Source: JBKBUF01 sp046290815
GTDB taxonomy: Bacteria; Bacteroidota; Bacteroidia; Cytophagales; Cytophagaceae
Assembly: GCA_046290815.1 (NCBI GenBank)
Contig: JBKBUF010000018.1
Coordinates: 36,086 to 100,085, forward strand
Direction: 5' to 3'
DNA length: 64,000 nucleotides
Both the position numbers and the translations under genes were made by a program. Shown piece after piece: positions 25,913 to 35,592 of the stretch (its first letter is position 1; every line of letters begins with the position of its first letter). The notes beneath the pieces are model-generated. The model saw only the letters and a program-made list of their open reading frames with translations, had not been told where the DNA came from and did no database searches.

Positions 25913-26860
25913 ATGGAAGAAGAAGTAAGATCAGAAGGGTTAAATGCAATGCCTCTGGTATCTGTAATTACAATAAACTACAATGGTGTTAAATACACTT
26001 GTGACCTTCTATCATCATTAAAGAAAATCACCTATCCGAATTATGAAATTATTGTAGTAGATAATAATTCTAAAGAGGATCCGGGTGAAATAGAAATTCA
26101 ACATCCTGACGTAAAATTAATTCGCAGTAAAGAAAACCTGGGATTTGCCGGAGGAAATAACGTAGGGATGATGGTAGCCAGGGGAAAATATTTTCTTCTA
26201 CTGAACAATGATACTGAAGTTGATCCTGATTTTATGCACCCTCTGGTAGAAAAACTGGAGACTGATCCGATGGCTGGTGCAGCCAGTTCAAAACTTATCT
26301 ATTATAATTCCGATAACATTATTCAATACGCCGGAAGCTCCAGAATAAATCCGTTTACAGGAAGAAATAAAACTTTAGGAAATAAAGAAAAAGATAATGG
26401 TCAGTATGATGGCTGTTGTACCACTTGCTATGCACATGGAGCGGCGATGATGATACCAAGGAAAGTAGTGGAAAAAATCGGGCTAATGGCAGAGCAATAC
26501 TTTCTATATTACGAAGAACTTGATTTTTGTGAAAGGATAAATGCTGCCGGATATAATATCTGGTATGTTGGTAAATCTGTGGTATATCATAAAGAGTCTA
26601 TGAGTGTAGGGAAAGAAAGCCCCCTTAAGGCGTTTTATATGACTAGAAACAGATTGATTTTTATGAGAAGAAACTTTAAAGGAATACCCTTATTTATGAG
26701 CTTTTTGTTTTTTACTTCAATAGCCTTACCTAAAAATGTATTTGCACATTTAAAGGAAGGAAAGAAGGAATTGGCAAAGGAAGTACTAAAAGGTTTTGTG
26801 TCGAATTTTAAGGTGCAAAACATCAATGATAATCCAAAATTAAATATTCAAAGTATATGA
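25913..26860 (+). CDS. Glycosyltransferase family 2 (rhamnosyltransferase-like)
   Basis: The 315-residue GT-A protein has VSVITINYNGVKYTCDLL at the start, the nucleotide-sugar motif IIVVDNNSKED, the LGFAGGNNVGM segment and LLLNNDTEVDPDF (the DxD equivalent), which is the pattern of WbbL/rhamnosyltransferase-like GT2 enzymes. A hydrophobic region near the C-terminus suggests membrane association. It overlaps the next GT2 gene by 4 bp. It adds one sugar to the repeat unit; specificity is unknown. Confidence 0.88.
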   Translation: MEEEVRSEGLNAMPLVSVITINYNGVKYTCDLLSSLKKITYPNYEIIVVDNNSKEDPGEIEIQHPDVKLIRSKENLGFAGGNNVGMMVARGKYFLLLNNDTEVDPDFMHPLVEKLETDPMAGAASSKLIYYNSDNIIQYAGSSRINPFTGRNKTLGNKEKDNGQYDGCCTTCYAHGAAMMIPRKVVEKIGLMAEQYFLYYEELDFCERINAAGYNIWYVGKSVVYHKESMSVGKESPLKAFYMTRNRLIFMRRNFKGIPLFMSFLFFTSIALPKNVFAHLKEGKKELAKEVLKGFVSNFKVQNINDNPKLNIQSI

Positions 26861-28047
26861 CAATTGTAATGATAATTCTGGGAATAATATTTACATATCT
26901 TGCAATAACAACATTGTATAGTTTTATTTTTTCTGTGGCAGGAAGATTAGGTGGAACCAAAAAATTTCCTGTATCGGAAAGGAAGGGGAGATTTGCGGTA
27001 ATGATTCCTGCTTATAAGGAAGACGAAGTTATTATTCATTCTGCACGGGAAGCTGTGAAACAAAACTATCCTAAAGATAAGTTTGAAGTGGTAGTTATTG
27101 CTGATTCTTTAAAGAAGGGATCTATTGAAACTTTGCGGGAGCTTCCACTAAAAGTAATAGAGGTGAGTTTTGATTCCAGTACCAAGGCAAAATCGTTGAA
27201 TAAAGCCTTGTCATTAATGGAAGACAAATATGATTTTGCGCTGGTGCTTGATGCAGATAATATTATGGAGCCTGATTTTTTAACAAAATTGAATAATGTC
27301 TTTCAGGCTTCTGATGTTGTCGGTGTTCAGGGACATAGAGTTGCAAAAAATCTGAATACAGATTTTGCAGTATTGGATGGAATCAGTGAGGAGGTGAATA
27401 ATCATATCTTCAGAAAGGGGCATAGAATTCTGGGATTATCTTGCGGAATCATCGGATCCGGGATGGCTTTCAGATATGAATATTTTAAAAATCAGATGAA
27501 GACCATCAATGCTGTGGGAGGGTTTGATAAAGAACTGGAGCTTAAAATTTTCAGAGACAAACAGGAAGTAGAGTACATGGAAGATGCTCTTGTTTATGAT
27601 GAGAAAGTGCCAAATTCTAAAGTTTTCGGTACACAACGGAGAAGATGGATATCTGCACAGTTCCATTATTTCGGAAAATATTTCTTTCCTGCGCTTTCTG
27701 AGCTGGTGACAAAAGGAAATTTAGATTTCTTTAATAAAGCTTTTCAGCAATTCTTGCTGCCACGAGCCTTGCTACTTGGGGTCTTAGGATTATTTGCTTC
27801 AATTTCCTTAGCAATGGCAGTTATGGGTTGGGTATTAAGCCCTTTTAGTGAAGGTATCGTACTGTTACTGTTAATTCAGTTTATGGCAATCCTTATTGCT
27901 GTACCGGGTAAGTTTTATAATAAGTATTCTTATAAAGCATTGGTGAAACTTCCAAAAGCCATCCTGATAATGTTTATTACACTGTTTAAACTAAAAGGAG
28001 CTAATAAGAAGTTTATACATACTCCGCATTCTAATTCCGGAGTTTGA
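26857..28047 (+). CDS. Membrane glycosyltransferase family 2
   Basis: The 396-residue protein has an N-terminal membrane helix (about 3-27), a GT2 domain with MIPAYKEDEVII, VVIADS, LVLDADNIMEPDF (DxD) and a processive-type QRRRW motif (TQRRRWISAQ), and two to three C-terminal membrane helices. QxxRW is found in cellulose synthase-like and other membrane-embedded GT2 enzymes. It ends the plus-strand part of the operon; a large inverted repeat follows. It could extend the chain or add a single residue. Confidence 0.87.
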   Translation: MTIVMIILGIIFTYLAITTLYSFIFSVAGRLGGTKKFPVSERKGRFAVMIPAYKEDEVIIHSAREAVKQNYPKDKFEVVVIADSLKKGSIETLRELPLKVIEVSFDSSTKAKSLNKALSLMEDKYDFALVLDADNIMEPDFLTKLNNVFQASDVVGVQGHRVAKNLNTDFAVLDGISEEVNNHIFRKGHRILGLSCGIIGSGMAFRYEYFKNQMKTINAVGGFDKELELKIFRDKQEVEYMEDALVYDEKVPNSKVFGTQRRRWISAQFHYFGKYFFPALSELVTKGNLDFFNKAFQQFLLPRALLLGVLGLFASISLAMAVMGWVLSPFSEGIVLLLLIQFMAILIAVPGKFYNKYSYKALVKLPKAILIMFITLFKLKGANKKFIHTPHSNSGV

Positions 28048-28051
28048 TTGT

Positions 28052-28115
28052 AGTCAATAGTCTATGGTCGTTAGGGTCAAAATTCACTTTGACTATCGAC
28101 TAATGACTATTGACT
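28052..28115. repeat. Inverted repeat between convergent genes
   Basis: AGTCAATAGTC (28052-28062) and GACTATTGACT (28105-28115) are perfect inverted copies, and pairing continues imperfectly inwards (GTCAAA with TTTGAC) to a short loop. The long hairpin sits between two converging genes and may act as a bidirectional terminator, or be a dispersed palindromic repeat. Confidence 0.7.
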
Positions 28116-29692
28116 TAATTTTTATATATCATTTTTCTATAAACACATTCTCCGTTTTCAGGATCTAGTTCCAGCAGATAAATGCCTTTGGTAAGATTAA
28201 GGTGTCCAATATTTATTTCTGTCTGGCCACTTTGAATCGGAGATTTAATTTTATAAAGCTCTCTTCCATTAAGATCAGTAACTTTGATCCAGGCTTTATA
28301 GACGTCATTTTTCTTTAATTGAATTGATAGTTTATCATGAACTGGATTAGGATAAACTGTGATCTCATCAGTATTGCATGAATTCTTTAAAGAAAAAGCA
28401 TCTTCTATTCCTGCAATGTTACCGGATGGATGATCAGGCCAATCAACATTCACTATCTTATGTTGCCCGCTTCCTCTGAATGTTACTTTTGATGCGCCGG
28501 CACACTCTGCTGAAATTATATTTGAATTGCTGTTTACTTTAAATGTCATAGCATATTTTCGAAGGTCATCAGGTACATTATCAAAATCTACATAAATGAT
28601 TACCTTGTTAGATTGGTTCTCTATCCTTATTACTGTATTTTCTCTGATTACCAGGTATTCGTACACTTCCTGCAAGGGAGCCATCCACATGTTGTCTTTA
28701 CCCTTATGACCATAAGCTTGTTCCAGATAGGACATGTGATGTCTGAATGTAGAAAATATCAAACTGCCACCTTTGGGTTCTGTAGAAATGTGATGTGTGA
28801 ATTCAGAATACCATAAGTGATTTGAAGGAGAACTTGCATTTGCTACCTGATCAACTTTGCTGGAAATATTGCCGGTGTTGTGATTGTTATCACTTAGAAA
28901 GTTTCTGTACAGTCTGAATTTATCCAGACTTGAAAGATTGTCTACATTTAAACCATCACTACCTGGGAAGTCCTTTTGATTGTACACTCCTTTCATGCCA
29001 AAATTAAATGCGTAACTGGTGTAATCACCGTCTCCTGATGGAATAACGAAGTGGGTCATTTTGATCCCCGTTTTATTTCTTACATAATTATTGTTTTCTT
29101 CTACCTGGTACCAGTAATCGGTTCCGGGTCCAGCCTGATGATTTAGACTGTGGTTAAATACGTCCCATTTTTTTGTATGCAATTCTTTAATTTGACTCCA
29201 TGTGAGTTTTCCGGGGACATTATTCCCCATGTCTTGCCCATCCGGACCAAGTGCGTTTATCGCTATACCGGCTCTGAATTCTATTTTATTTCCACAGCCA
29301 TCTGTGAAAAATAAGCCTGGATAAGTTTCACCTGTACCGCTTGAATACCCTCCTGCAAATAAAGGCAAGCCATTAGTAATAGCATCAGATTTTCCATCGT
29401 CAAGTGTAAGGCTATAGGCAAAATCTTTATCAAATTTCAATGCAGCCTTGGAGATATTTGCTGAAGGATCTGAGCTGTTAAGCGTTAATACTATTTTAAC
29501 TTCATTGTTGCTGGTTTGTCGGGTTTCCTTCGTTGCGTAAAAAATGTCTGTGCTTTCAACTGTTATTTTCCCTTGTTTTATTTCAGCTGCTTTCGGATAT
29601 TCTGTTGTCTGAAAGCTTAGCCAAAAGGAATAAACTGTTGCACAAGAACCAATCAAAATAGTAGCTATAATAATCGCTTTTCTTTTTCCCAT
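28115..29692 (-). CDS. Secreted polysaccharide deacetylase-like protein with T9SS sorting domain
   Basis: The 525-residue protein starts with a hydrophobic export signal (about 5-25, with LIGSC, a possible lipobox). Residues about 88-330 are a NodB-type (CE4) domain: TLDDG with D98/D99 and the metal-binding HSLNH (H181, H185). The last 85 residues (VYPNPVHDKLSIQL to YRKMIYKN) are a type A T9SS sorting domain, so it goes to the cell surface or medium. It is transcribed against the exopolysaccharide operon in a block with two other T9SS proteins. Removal of acetyl groups from the secreted polysaccharide is a reasonable inference, and an acetyltransferase-like gene lies at 44197. Confidence 0.82.
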   Translation of the reverse strand: MGKRKAIIIATILIGSCATVYSFWLSFQTTEYPKAAEIKQGKITVESTDIFYATKETRQTSNNEVKIVLTLNSSDPSANISKAALKFDKDFAYSLTLDDGKSDAITNGLPLFAGGYSSGTGETYPGLFFTDGCGNKIEFRAGIAINALGPDGQDMGNNVPGKLTWSQIKELHTKKWDVFNHSLNHQAGPGTDYWYQVEENNNYVRNKTGIKMTHFVIPSGDGDYTSYAFNFGMKGVYNQKDFPGSDGLNVDNLSSLDKFRLYRNFLSDNNHNTGNISSKVDQVANASSPSNHLWYSEFTHHISTEPKGGSLIFSTFRHHMSYLEQAYGHKGKDNMWMAPLQEVYEYLVIRENTVIRIENQSNKVIIYVDFDNVPDDLRKYAMTFKVNSNSNIISAECAGASKVTFRGSGQHKIVNVDWPDHPSGNIAGIEDAFSLKNSCNTDEITVYPNPVHDKLSIQLKKNDVYKAWIKVTDLNGRELYKIKSPIQSGQTEINIGHLNLTKGIYLLELDPENGECVYRKMIYKN

Positions 29693-29718
29693 CTTTTTGT
29701 TGTGTTAGCTTATATAAG

Positions 29719-29831
29719 GGACTGTCTCAAAAGTGTCATTCCGATCCAGAGAGAAACCTGTATAACCAATACGGTGATTTATTTACAGGTCCTTCCATCT
29801 TCGAGATGGACGCTTACTTTTGAGACAGTCC
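29719..29831. mobile_element. MITE-like element with 16-bp terminal inverted repeats
   Basis: GGACTGTCTCAAAAGT (29719-29734) is exactly inverted at 29816-29831. The 113-bp element codes for nothing and contains an inner hairpin (CCATCT, TCG, AGATGG at 29795-29809). It lies between two minus-strand genes. The outline fits a non-autonomous insertion-sequence derivative; a folded bidirectional terminator is the alternative. No clear target duplication was seen. Confidence 0.6.
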
Positions 29832-29852
29832 TATTATTTAATATGTGTATTT

Positions 29853-32663
29853 TTAATTCTTTATCAACTTAAGCGTAGCAGCGCTGTTTTCTTTTTCATT
29901 GCTAAACTGAAAGAAATATACCCCTTCTGTAAATTTGCTTACATCCATATTTGATTCATTGCTTCCTGCGCTAACCTTGATATTCTCCGAATGAATCTGG
30001 TGTCCAAGGCTGTTAAAAACTTTAAGTGTAAGTTTTTGTGATCTTTCAGCAGTGATGTTAATTGTTACCTTATCCTTTCCGGGATTTGGGAAAATGCTTA
30101 TTGTGCCTTCATAGGCTTTGTTGCTCCATTTGTTGGTTGAACTAAGGACATCGGGATAAACCTCGATATAATCCCATGTTGCACTGAATTTGGATCCACC
30201 TCTGGAAGTTGCAATTACTCCTACTGCCAGTGCTTTATCATGATCGGTTATAACATCAAGTAATTTACCCTCTAAAGAAATAGGAGTCCCGCCACCATAC
30301 ATTTGAGTACCTATCTGGTATCTTGGTGTAACCGTTTTGCCTTCCGGATCAACAGTAAGGAAAAATGCTATTGTAGAGTTAGGGATTCCATTCGGAAGTG
30401 AGAGTTGACGATTCTCAGTTACAATTCCATCAACTTCTTTTACAATCTGTATGCCACCTGCACCACCATTTGAATTGAGCGCGATTTTTATATAGTTGTC
30501 CTGATCACCATTGCCGATAAAAATCCCCTGAGACTGATGTCCTGAAGGTGTTTGCTGATTAAAGTACATAGGTAATATTCCGGATTTAACTGTAAATACT
30601 CCGGAGTTTTTGTGCACGTTTACCCCAAATTGCATTGCGAATTCCTGGTTATTTAAATTTTCGTATGCATCACCTGTGGTAACCTCGGTAATGGTAAATG
30701 CACCTACAGCACCACCTGCAATGAGTTTGGAGATTTCATACTGATCGAGATAGTCGGTTTGATTGTTAATCATCAAACCTGTAAATCCAAGTCCGAAAAA
30801 TCCGGTGCCCGGATCGTAATTGAATAAATGATAATGGGTTGGGATTTCAGTTTCTAATCCGTTTTTGTCATCAATTGCAAACTTGTCGTTTACATCCAAT
30901 ATCCCATCATTGTCGTCGTCCGGATCGTTTCTGTCAGAGATACAGTCTTTGTCAAAATCTTCCGGTTTGCTTGAAGCATTACAAGGATTTGTGCCATTAT
31001 CAATTTCATCTTTGTTGGTATAGCAATCGTTGTCTGCATCCCCATTCGGATCTGAGGTGTTGCAAATTATATTTTGTGGTTCTAATATGGTGATTTTATT
31101 TGCCCCCCATGTAGCAAACCATATTGTTCCCGGATACGGATCCGCATCACCCTGTGAAACTACATCCAGCGGTTTGTTTCCAAATCCGGAAGCCAGAGGT
31201 GGGTCCTGATCCATTTTATCATTATTAAGAGGATTCAGCACATTTCCATTTGCATCCAGTTTTATTCTGAAAAGTCTTCCGTCCATTCCTATTGTAAGAA
31301 GGTCACCATACATGCCGTTTCCGGAATATAAATATTCACATATTCCGTTTGTAGATGTTTTCCAATGGATAAGTCCCTTGGAATTTGGTAATGCTGCTGG
31401 CAGGTACAACCCTTCTTGTGGATTTGCCATACTTGGTGGCACAGGTGGCCAGTCAGAAGGCAATGGAAGGTTTGGGTTGGAATTGTCATTCCTCCAACCT
31501 CTGTGTGTCCCATCATCTGTGTACAATCCTGCACCTGACGGATTTGCTCTGATAGGAACAGGATGACCAGCGTAATATGAACCTAAAGTGTAATTGTTGA
31601 TGTCACCAATGTAATGCAGACCATCGAAATTTCTAACTGTGAAAGAGCCTGGTTCGCTTTCATCATATTTGTTTGTAACAGTGCCTTTGTCATTCTGATC
31701 CGGAGGATAACCTCCCCAGTTTCCGTTAGGTGCATTATCAACAGAATAGACTCTTCCCGGACGCGAAGGATTTTTTGTGATCAATACATCATATGCATTT
31801 CTGAAACCTGTGGCAAAAATCTTTACAGGTCCTCCAGGGATAATTTTAGCCTGGTTCAAACCATCGTTACCTCCCCATGGATCACCTACATCAGTTCCAT
31901 CAGGATTATTAGGTCTTGTCGGATCATCAAGTGTAGGGATGTCATATTTGTAAGGATGCTTACCTGTAGGATCCATTTTAGTCGGCATTGCTTCAATTAC
32001 ATCCAGGTCCACCTGAAGTATGCAGGAAGCCAATGCATATTCTGTTATGTATGTCCATAGACGCGAAGGAGCACCTGAATTGGTGAATCCTCCGATGGCA
32101 ACTAGTAGTTTGTTGCCATATATCTGCATGCCGTTAGGAGCATGATTTTCTTCTGATCTTGGCAACCCTCTTACCAGATCAATTTTTTTCCATGTGCCAC
32201 CTTCTTTATACAGTTTTGAAATTATTCCCGAATTGGTGCAAAGGTTTACATCACCTTTCTCACCTGCTCCGAATCGATAATCACTTGATGTAACATAAAT
32301 AACAGGGTTCGAAGCTGTGCCAGCCACTAATAATCCTGTACATAACCTTTGATGGAAAGATGGTGTAAATGGTGTTCCATCGTCATTATGTAACGGAATA
32401 AATCTTACCAGTTCAATTTTTTCTGATGATGTGGCTTCATAATCATTCGGTCCGTTTTTCTTGATGGTATAAATCCACACCGTCCCATTTTGCTGAGAAA
32501 CATAAAGTTTGCCATCAGGGCCAAACTGTAATGAAGTAGGATTGCCCAACGTGGCATTTTTAAGGTCACTCGCTGAAAAACTTTGACCATTAGCGGCAAT
32601 TGCGTAAAATGTTAGTATTCCTAAGAAAATAATGTTTCGGGCAAAATGATAAAATTGCTTCAT
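29853..32663 (-). CDS. Secreted beta-propeller protein with thrombospondin type 3 repeats and T9SS domain
   Basis: I choose the ATG at 32663 (936 residues), because it starts a normal signal peptide ending in ANGQ; an in-frame ATG at 32696 adds 11 poor residues. Residues about 30-530 look like a glucose/sorbosone dehydrogenase or NHL-type beta-propeller (LQFGPDGKLYVSQQNGTVWIY, NHAPNGMQIYGNKLLVAIGG, FATGFRNAYDVLITKNP). Aspartate-rich calcium-binding TSP3 repeats follow (DADNDCYTNKDE, DFDKDCISDRNDPDDDNDG), then a jelly-roll-like region of about 200 residues, then a T9SS type A sorting domain (ISIFPNPGKDKVTINI). Quinoprotein oxidase activity is not shown; it may instead be a surface sugar-binding scaffold. 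Confidence 0.8.
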   Translation of the reverse strand: MKQFYHFARNIIFLGILTFYAIAANGQSFSASDLKNATLGNPTSLQFGPDGKLYVSQQNGTVWIYTIKKNGPNDYEATSSEKIELVRFIPLHNDDGTPFTPSFHQRLCTGLLVAGTASNPVIYVTSSDYRFGAGEKGDVNLCTNSGIISKLYKEGGTWKKIDLVRGLPRSEENHAPNGMQIYGNKLLVAIGGFTNSGAPSRLWTYITEYALASCILQVDLDVIEAMPTKMDPTGKHPYKYDIPTLDDPTRPNNPDGTDVGDPWGGNDGLNQAKIIPGGPVKIFATGFRNAYDVLITKNPSRPGRVYSVDNAPNGNWGGYPPDQNDKGTVTNKYDESEPGSFTVRNFDGLHYIGDINNYTLGSYYAGHPVPIRANPSGAGLYTDDGTHRGWRNDNSNPNLPLPSDWPPVPPSMANPQEGLYLPAALPNSKGLIHWKTSTNGICEYLYSGNGMYGDLLTIGMDGRLFRIKLDANGNVLNPLNNDKMDQDPPLASGFGNKPLDVVSQGDADPYPGTIWFATWGANKITILEPQNIICNTSDPNGDADNDCYTNKDEIDNGTNPCNASSKPEDFDKDCISDRNDPDDDNDGILDVNDKFAIDDKNGLETEIPTHYHLFNYDPGTGFFGLGFTGLMINNQTDYLDQYEISKLIAGGAVGAFTITEVTTGDAYENLNNQEFAMQFGVNVHKNSGVFTVKSGILPMYFNQQTPSGHQSQGIFIGNGDQDNYIKIALNSNGGAGGIQIVKEVDGIVTENRQLSLPNGIPNSTIAFFLTVDPEGKTVTPRYQIGTQMYGGGTPISLEGKLLDVITDHDKALAVGVIATSRGGSKFSATWDYIEVYPDVLSSTNKWSNKAYEGTISIFPNPGKDKVTINITAERSQKLTLKVFNSLGHQIHSENIKVSAGSNESNMDVSKFTEGVYFFQFSNEKENSAATLKLIKN

Positions 32664-32735
32664 GGTATCTTCTGTTATGTCCAACTGAATTTTCAATAAA
32701 AAAATAGGTCAACTATATTAACTACCTGATATTGT

Positions 32736-33989
32736 TTAATGTTTTGAAATCAAAACTGAATGAACAGGTTCTCCCTGATCTGCAGATATCCGGATTATAT
32801 ATAATCCCTTATCCAGTGCGTTTATATTTATTTGTGTTTCATCCGTCATAGTTTTTCCCTCCATTACTTTAACTCCTGCATAATTTATTATTTCGAATTT
32901 CAGTCTTTGATTATCCGATATAATAGAAATGTTGTCAGTAGCAGGATTGGGAAAGATTTTCAAGGCCTCCAATGCCTTGTCCTTGCTTGTAGATTGTACT
33001 GTTGAGGGGGTGAATTCTTCCATTGACGTTAATTCACAAGCTCCGCTTCCTCCTTTGGTTCGACATCCTGATGCTATATAAATTTTGTCATTGTAAACTA
33101 AAGCATGTGTTCCATGCCTTCCTTCCTGTAAGGGAGCAAGTGTTTGCCAGTTTTGAGAATTTATATTCAACGCTTCCGTTTCGTTATGAGCTAGACTCGC
33201 AGAGTTAGGTCCTTCGCCACCCATCACAATAATTCTATTACTTAAGGCAACCGTGGCAGTTCCGGCTCTTCCGGTAGGAATATTATTTGGCCATGTGCTC
33301 CATGAGTTGGATGAGAAGTCAAATACATCCACTTCGTTTACCACAAGATTGTTTAATTGACCGGTTGAATGTGAAGTTCTTCTTCCTGCTGTCAGGAATA
33401 ATTTGTTACCTGCAACTGCCGCCTGAAAGTGATCCCTTGCATGTGGTGCATCTGCTAATGCTGTCCAGCTATTGTCAGAAGGATCATAAACATCAAACCA
33501 GGCGACATAACCACCATTGTGACCATCGGTAGCGCCACCTGCTATGTATATTTTATTGTTATATATTACAGCACCTGCAGCTCCTCTTCTCCTTGCAACC
33601 GGGATTTCAGCGCCTGCAGTCCATGAATTATTTGCCGGATCATATATATAAACATTTGGTACCGGTGTTTCATTGGGAAATCCACCGGTAAATGCTCCTA
33701 TTACATAAATTTTATTATTGTAACAAATAGCCTGAAAGTGGTGTAGCTCTATCGGAGGTTCTTTGTCGTCGGAAGACCATGTTCCGTTTTGTGGATTGTA
33801 AATATTTGTATGTTTTGCATTTCCTAACCTGCGGCCTCCCAAGAGGTAAAATTTTCCACCGCATTCAACAAAACTATTTTCGTGTCGATGGATAATCCCT
33901 GAAGTGGTAATGGTTTCCCATTGCCCGGTCTGAGCGTAGCTGAATAACGTACAAATTATAAATGAGAATAGTAAACCTTTCTTTTTCAT
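32736..33989 (-). CDS. Secreted Kelch-repeat beta-propeller protein with T9SS domain
   Basis: The ATG at 33989 gives a clean signal peptide (MKKKGLLFSF to YAQ) and 417 residues; an ATG at 34010 in frame adds seven. The body has about six Kelch repeats, each with a GG pair and spaced aromatic residues (VIYNNKIYIAGGATDGHN, AVAGNKLFLTAGRR, VALSNRIIVMGGEG, LVYNDKIYIASGCR), forming a beta-propeller. The C-terminal 75 residues (LKIFPNPATDNISI and on) are a T9SS type A sorting domain. It is the first gene of the minus-strand secreted block and has no catalytic residues that I can name; carbohydrate binding is possible. Confidence 0.85.
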   Translation of the reverse strand: MKKKGLLFSFIICTLFSYAQTGQWETITTSGIIHRHENSFVECGGKFYLLGGRRLGNAKHTNIYNPQNGTWSSDDKEPPIELHHFQAICYNNKIYVIGAFTGGFPNETPVPNVYIYDPANNSWTAGAEIPVARRRGAAGAVIYNNKIYIAGGATDGHNGGYVAWFDVYDPSDNSWTALADAPHARDHFQAAVAGNKLFLTAGRRTSHSTGQLNNLVVNEVDVFDFSSNSWSTWPNNIPTGRAGTATVALSNRIIVMGGEGPNSASLAHNETEALNINSQNWQTLAPLQEGRHGTHALVYNDKIYIASGCRTKGGSGACELTSMEEFTPSTVQSTSKDKALEALKIFPNPATDNISIISDNQRLKFEIINYAGVKVMEGKTMTDETQININALDKGLYIIRISADQGEPVHSVLISKH

Positions 33990-34217
33990 AGTTTCAAATA
34001 ATCGATTCAAGTATTAAAATTATTTCTATTGAAAATGTTTTGCTTCAGGTACAAAAAATATCTGCCTGTTAAAAACTTCTTAGTATAATAACTAATGCAA
34101 AGCTTAATGGTTATATCTATAACAGACCTTGTGCAGGCAGGAAATTATATGTCTGCTTTGATATAAACTGATATTATTTCTTAAATCAAAGGGATTTTTC
34201 CCCTTAACCATTTTATT

Positions 34218-35441
34218 ATGAGAATCGGAATTGAGGCACAAAGAATTTTTCGGGTAAAGAAAGGCGGAATGGATGTTGTGGCGATTGAGCTGATAAGACA
34301 TCTGCAAAAAATTGACAAGGAAAACGAATATATTATATATACCAGGAGAGGAGATGAGACTACCTGCGTAGTTAATGAAACTGATAATTTTAAAATTAAA
34401 TATCTTAATGGCTTGTCTTATATAGGGTGGGAACAGTGGTCCTTGCCCAGAGCTGCAGAAAAAGATAGGGTTGATCTACTTCATTGCACCAGTAATACCG
34501 CACCTTTATGCGGGAAAATGCCGAAAATAATTACCATTCATGATATTATTTATCTGGAGGATAACCCATGGCCTGCCAATAGTAATTTGTATCAGAAACT
34601 TGGCAATTTGTATAGAAAACTAATTGTACCACATGTAGTTGAAAAGGCAGATAAAATTATTACGGTATCAGACTTCGAAAAAAAAAATCTTAAACAGAAG
34701 TTGCACCTGGATGGCAAGAAACTGGATGTTGTATATAATGGAGTCAATCCTTCATTTACTAATATAAAGGATAAAGTTATTTTGGAAGATGTCAGGAAAA
34801 AATATGGCTTTCCTGAACAGTTTATTTTGTATCTGGGAAACACTGAGCCGAGAAAGAATATCAGAAATCTGTTGAGATCTTATGCTATTCTTTTGGAAAA
34901 AGAAGTTAATTGTCCGAAGTTGGTAATTACAGGGATCAGAAAGGAGTTTTTATTTAGGATTTTAAATGAGATACAATGTCAAACTTTAGTTGACAAAATT
35001 ATCTTGCCGGGATATGTTGATTGCCAGGATCTGCCTGTAATTTATAATTTAAGTTCGTTTTTTATATATCCTTCATTCCGTGAGGGATTTGGATTGCCCA
35101 TTCTGGAATCGATGGCTTGTGGGACTGCAGTTATTACATCAAATGTTTCATCAATGCCGGAGATAGCGGGAAAAGCTGCATTGCTGGTTGATCCCTTCAG
35201 TCCGGAAGATATGGCACAAGCCATGAGGAAATATTTAAGTGATGAGGCCTTAAAGCAATATATGATAAAGGCAGGTAATGAAAGATTTAAAGAATATACC
35301 TGGGAGAATTCCGCTAAAAAATTACTGAAGATTTATAAGCAGGTTGGTGAAAAGCAAATTTCTCTTGCTTATCCTGATTTATATGCTGCCGGTAAAGCGG
35401 ATGTATTCAGGAGAGATAAAGCAAAACAAAGTTCTTTATAG
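34218..35441 (+). CDS. Glycosyltransferase family 4 (group 1)
   Basis: The 407-residue protein has the classic GT4 layout: MRIGIEAQRIFRVKKGGMDV at the start, KIITIHDIIYL, KADKIITVSDFEKKNLKQ, VVYNGVNPSF, ILYLGNTEPRKNIRNLLRSY and the donor-binding EX7E motif PSFREGFGLPILESMACG. It is cytosolic and retaining, of the mannosyl- or similar transferase type. It reads away from the Kelch gene and is followed by a terminator, so it is a single unit within the polysaccharide region. Confidence 0.92.
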   Translation: MRIGIEAQRIFRVKKGGMDVVAIELIRHLQKIDKENEYIIYTRRGDETTCVVNETDNFKIKYLNGLSYIGWEQWSLPRAAEKDRVDLLHCTSNTAPLCGKMPKIITIHDIIYLEDNPWPANSNLYQKLGNLYRKLIVPHVVEKADKIITVSDFEKKNLKQKLHLDGKKLDVVYNGVNPSFTNIKDKVILEDVRKKYGFPEQFILYLGNTEPRKNIRNLLRSYAILLEKEVNCPKLVITGIRKEFLFRILNEIQCQTLVDKIILPGYVDCQDLPVIYNLSSFFIYPSFREGFGLPILESMACGTAVITSNVSSMPEIAGKAALLVDPFSPEDMAQAMRKYLSDEALKQYMIKAGNERFKEYTWENSAKKLLKIYKQVGEKQISLAYPDLYAAGKADVFRRDKAKQSSL

Positions 35442-35474
35442 TAATTGGTTTAAATGTTATTTTTAGATTATGTG

Positions 35475-35509
35475 AAAGAAGCTGTCTATAATGGACAGCT
35501 TCTTTTTTT
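35475..35509 (+). terminator. Rho-independent terminator after the GT4 gene
   Basis: AAGAAGCTGTC pairs with GACAGCTTCTT around a short loop, followed by a run of T. Confidence 0.88.
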
Positions 35510-35539
35510 AATCTTTAATTATTTATGATACGATGAAAT

Positions 35540-35572
35540 AAAATGGACTGCCTAAATCAGGCAGTCCATTTT
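35540..35572 (-). terminator. Rho-independent terminator of the minus-strand GT2 gene
   Basis: AAAATGGACTGCCT and AGGCAGTCCATTTT are perfect inverted copies around a 5-base loop, 20 bp past the stop of the minus-strand gene. The A/T ends allow function in both directions. Confidence 0.82.
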
Positions 35573-35592
35573 AAGAACATATTTGTTGTTTC

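Noticed and set aside
28052..28115. CRISPR-like repeat
   Set aside because: There is a single inverted pair without spacers or regular direct repeats; a terminator or dispersed palindrome explains it.
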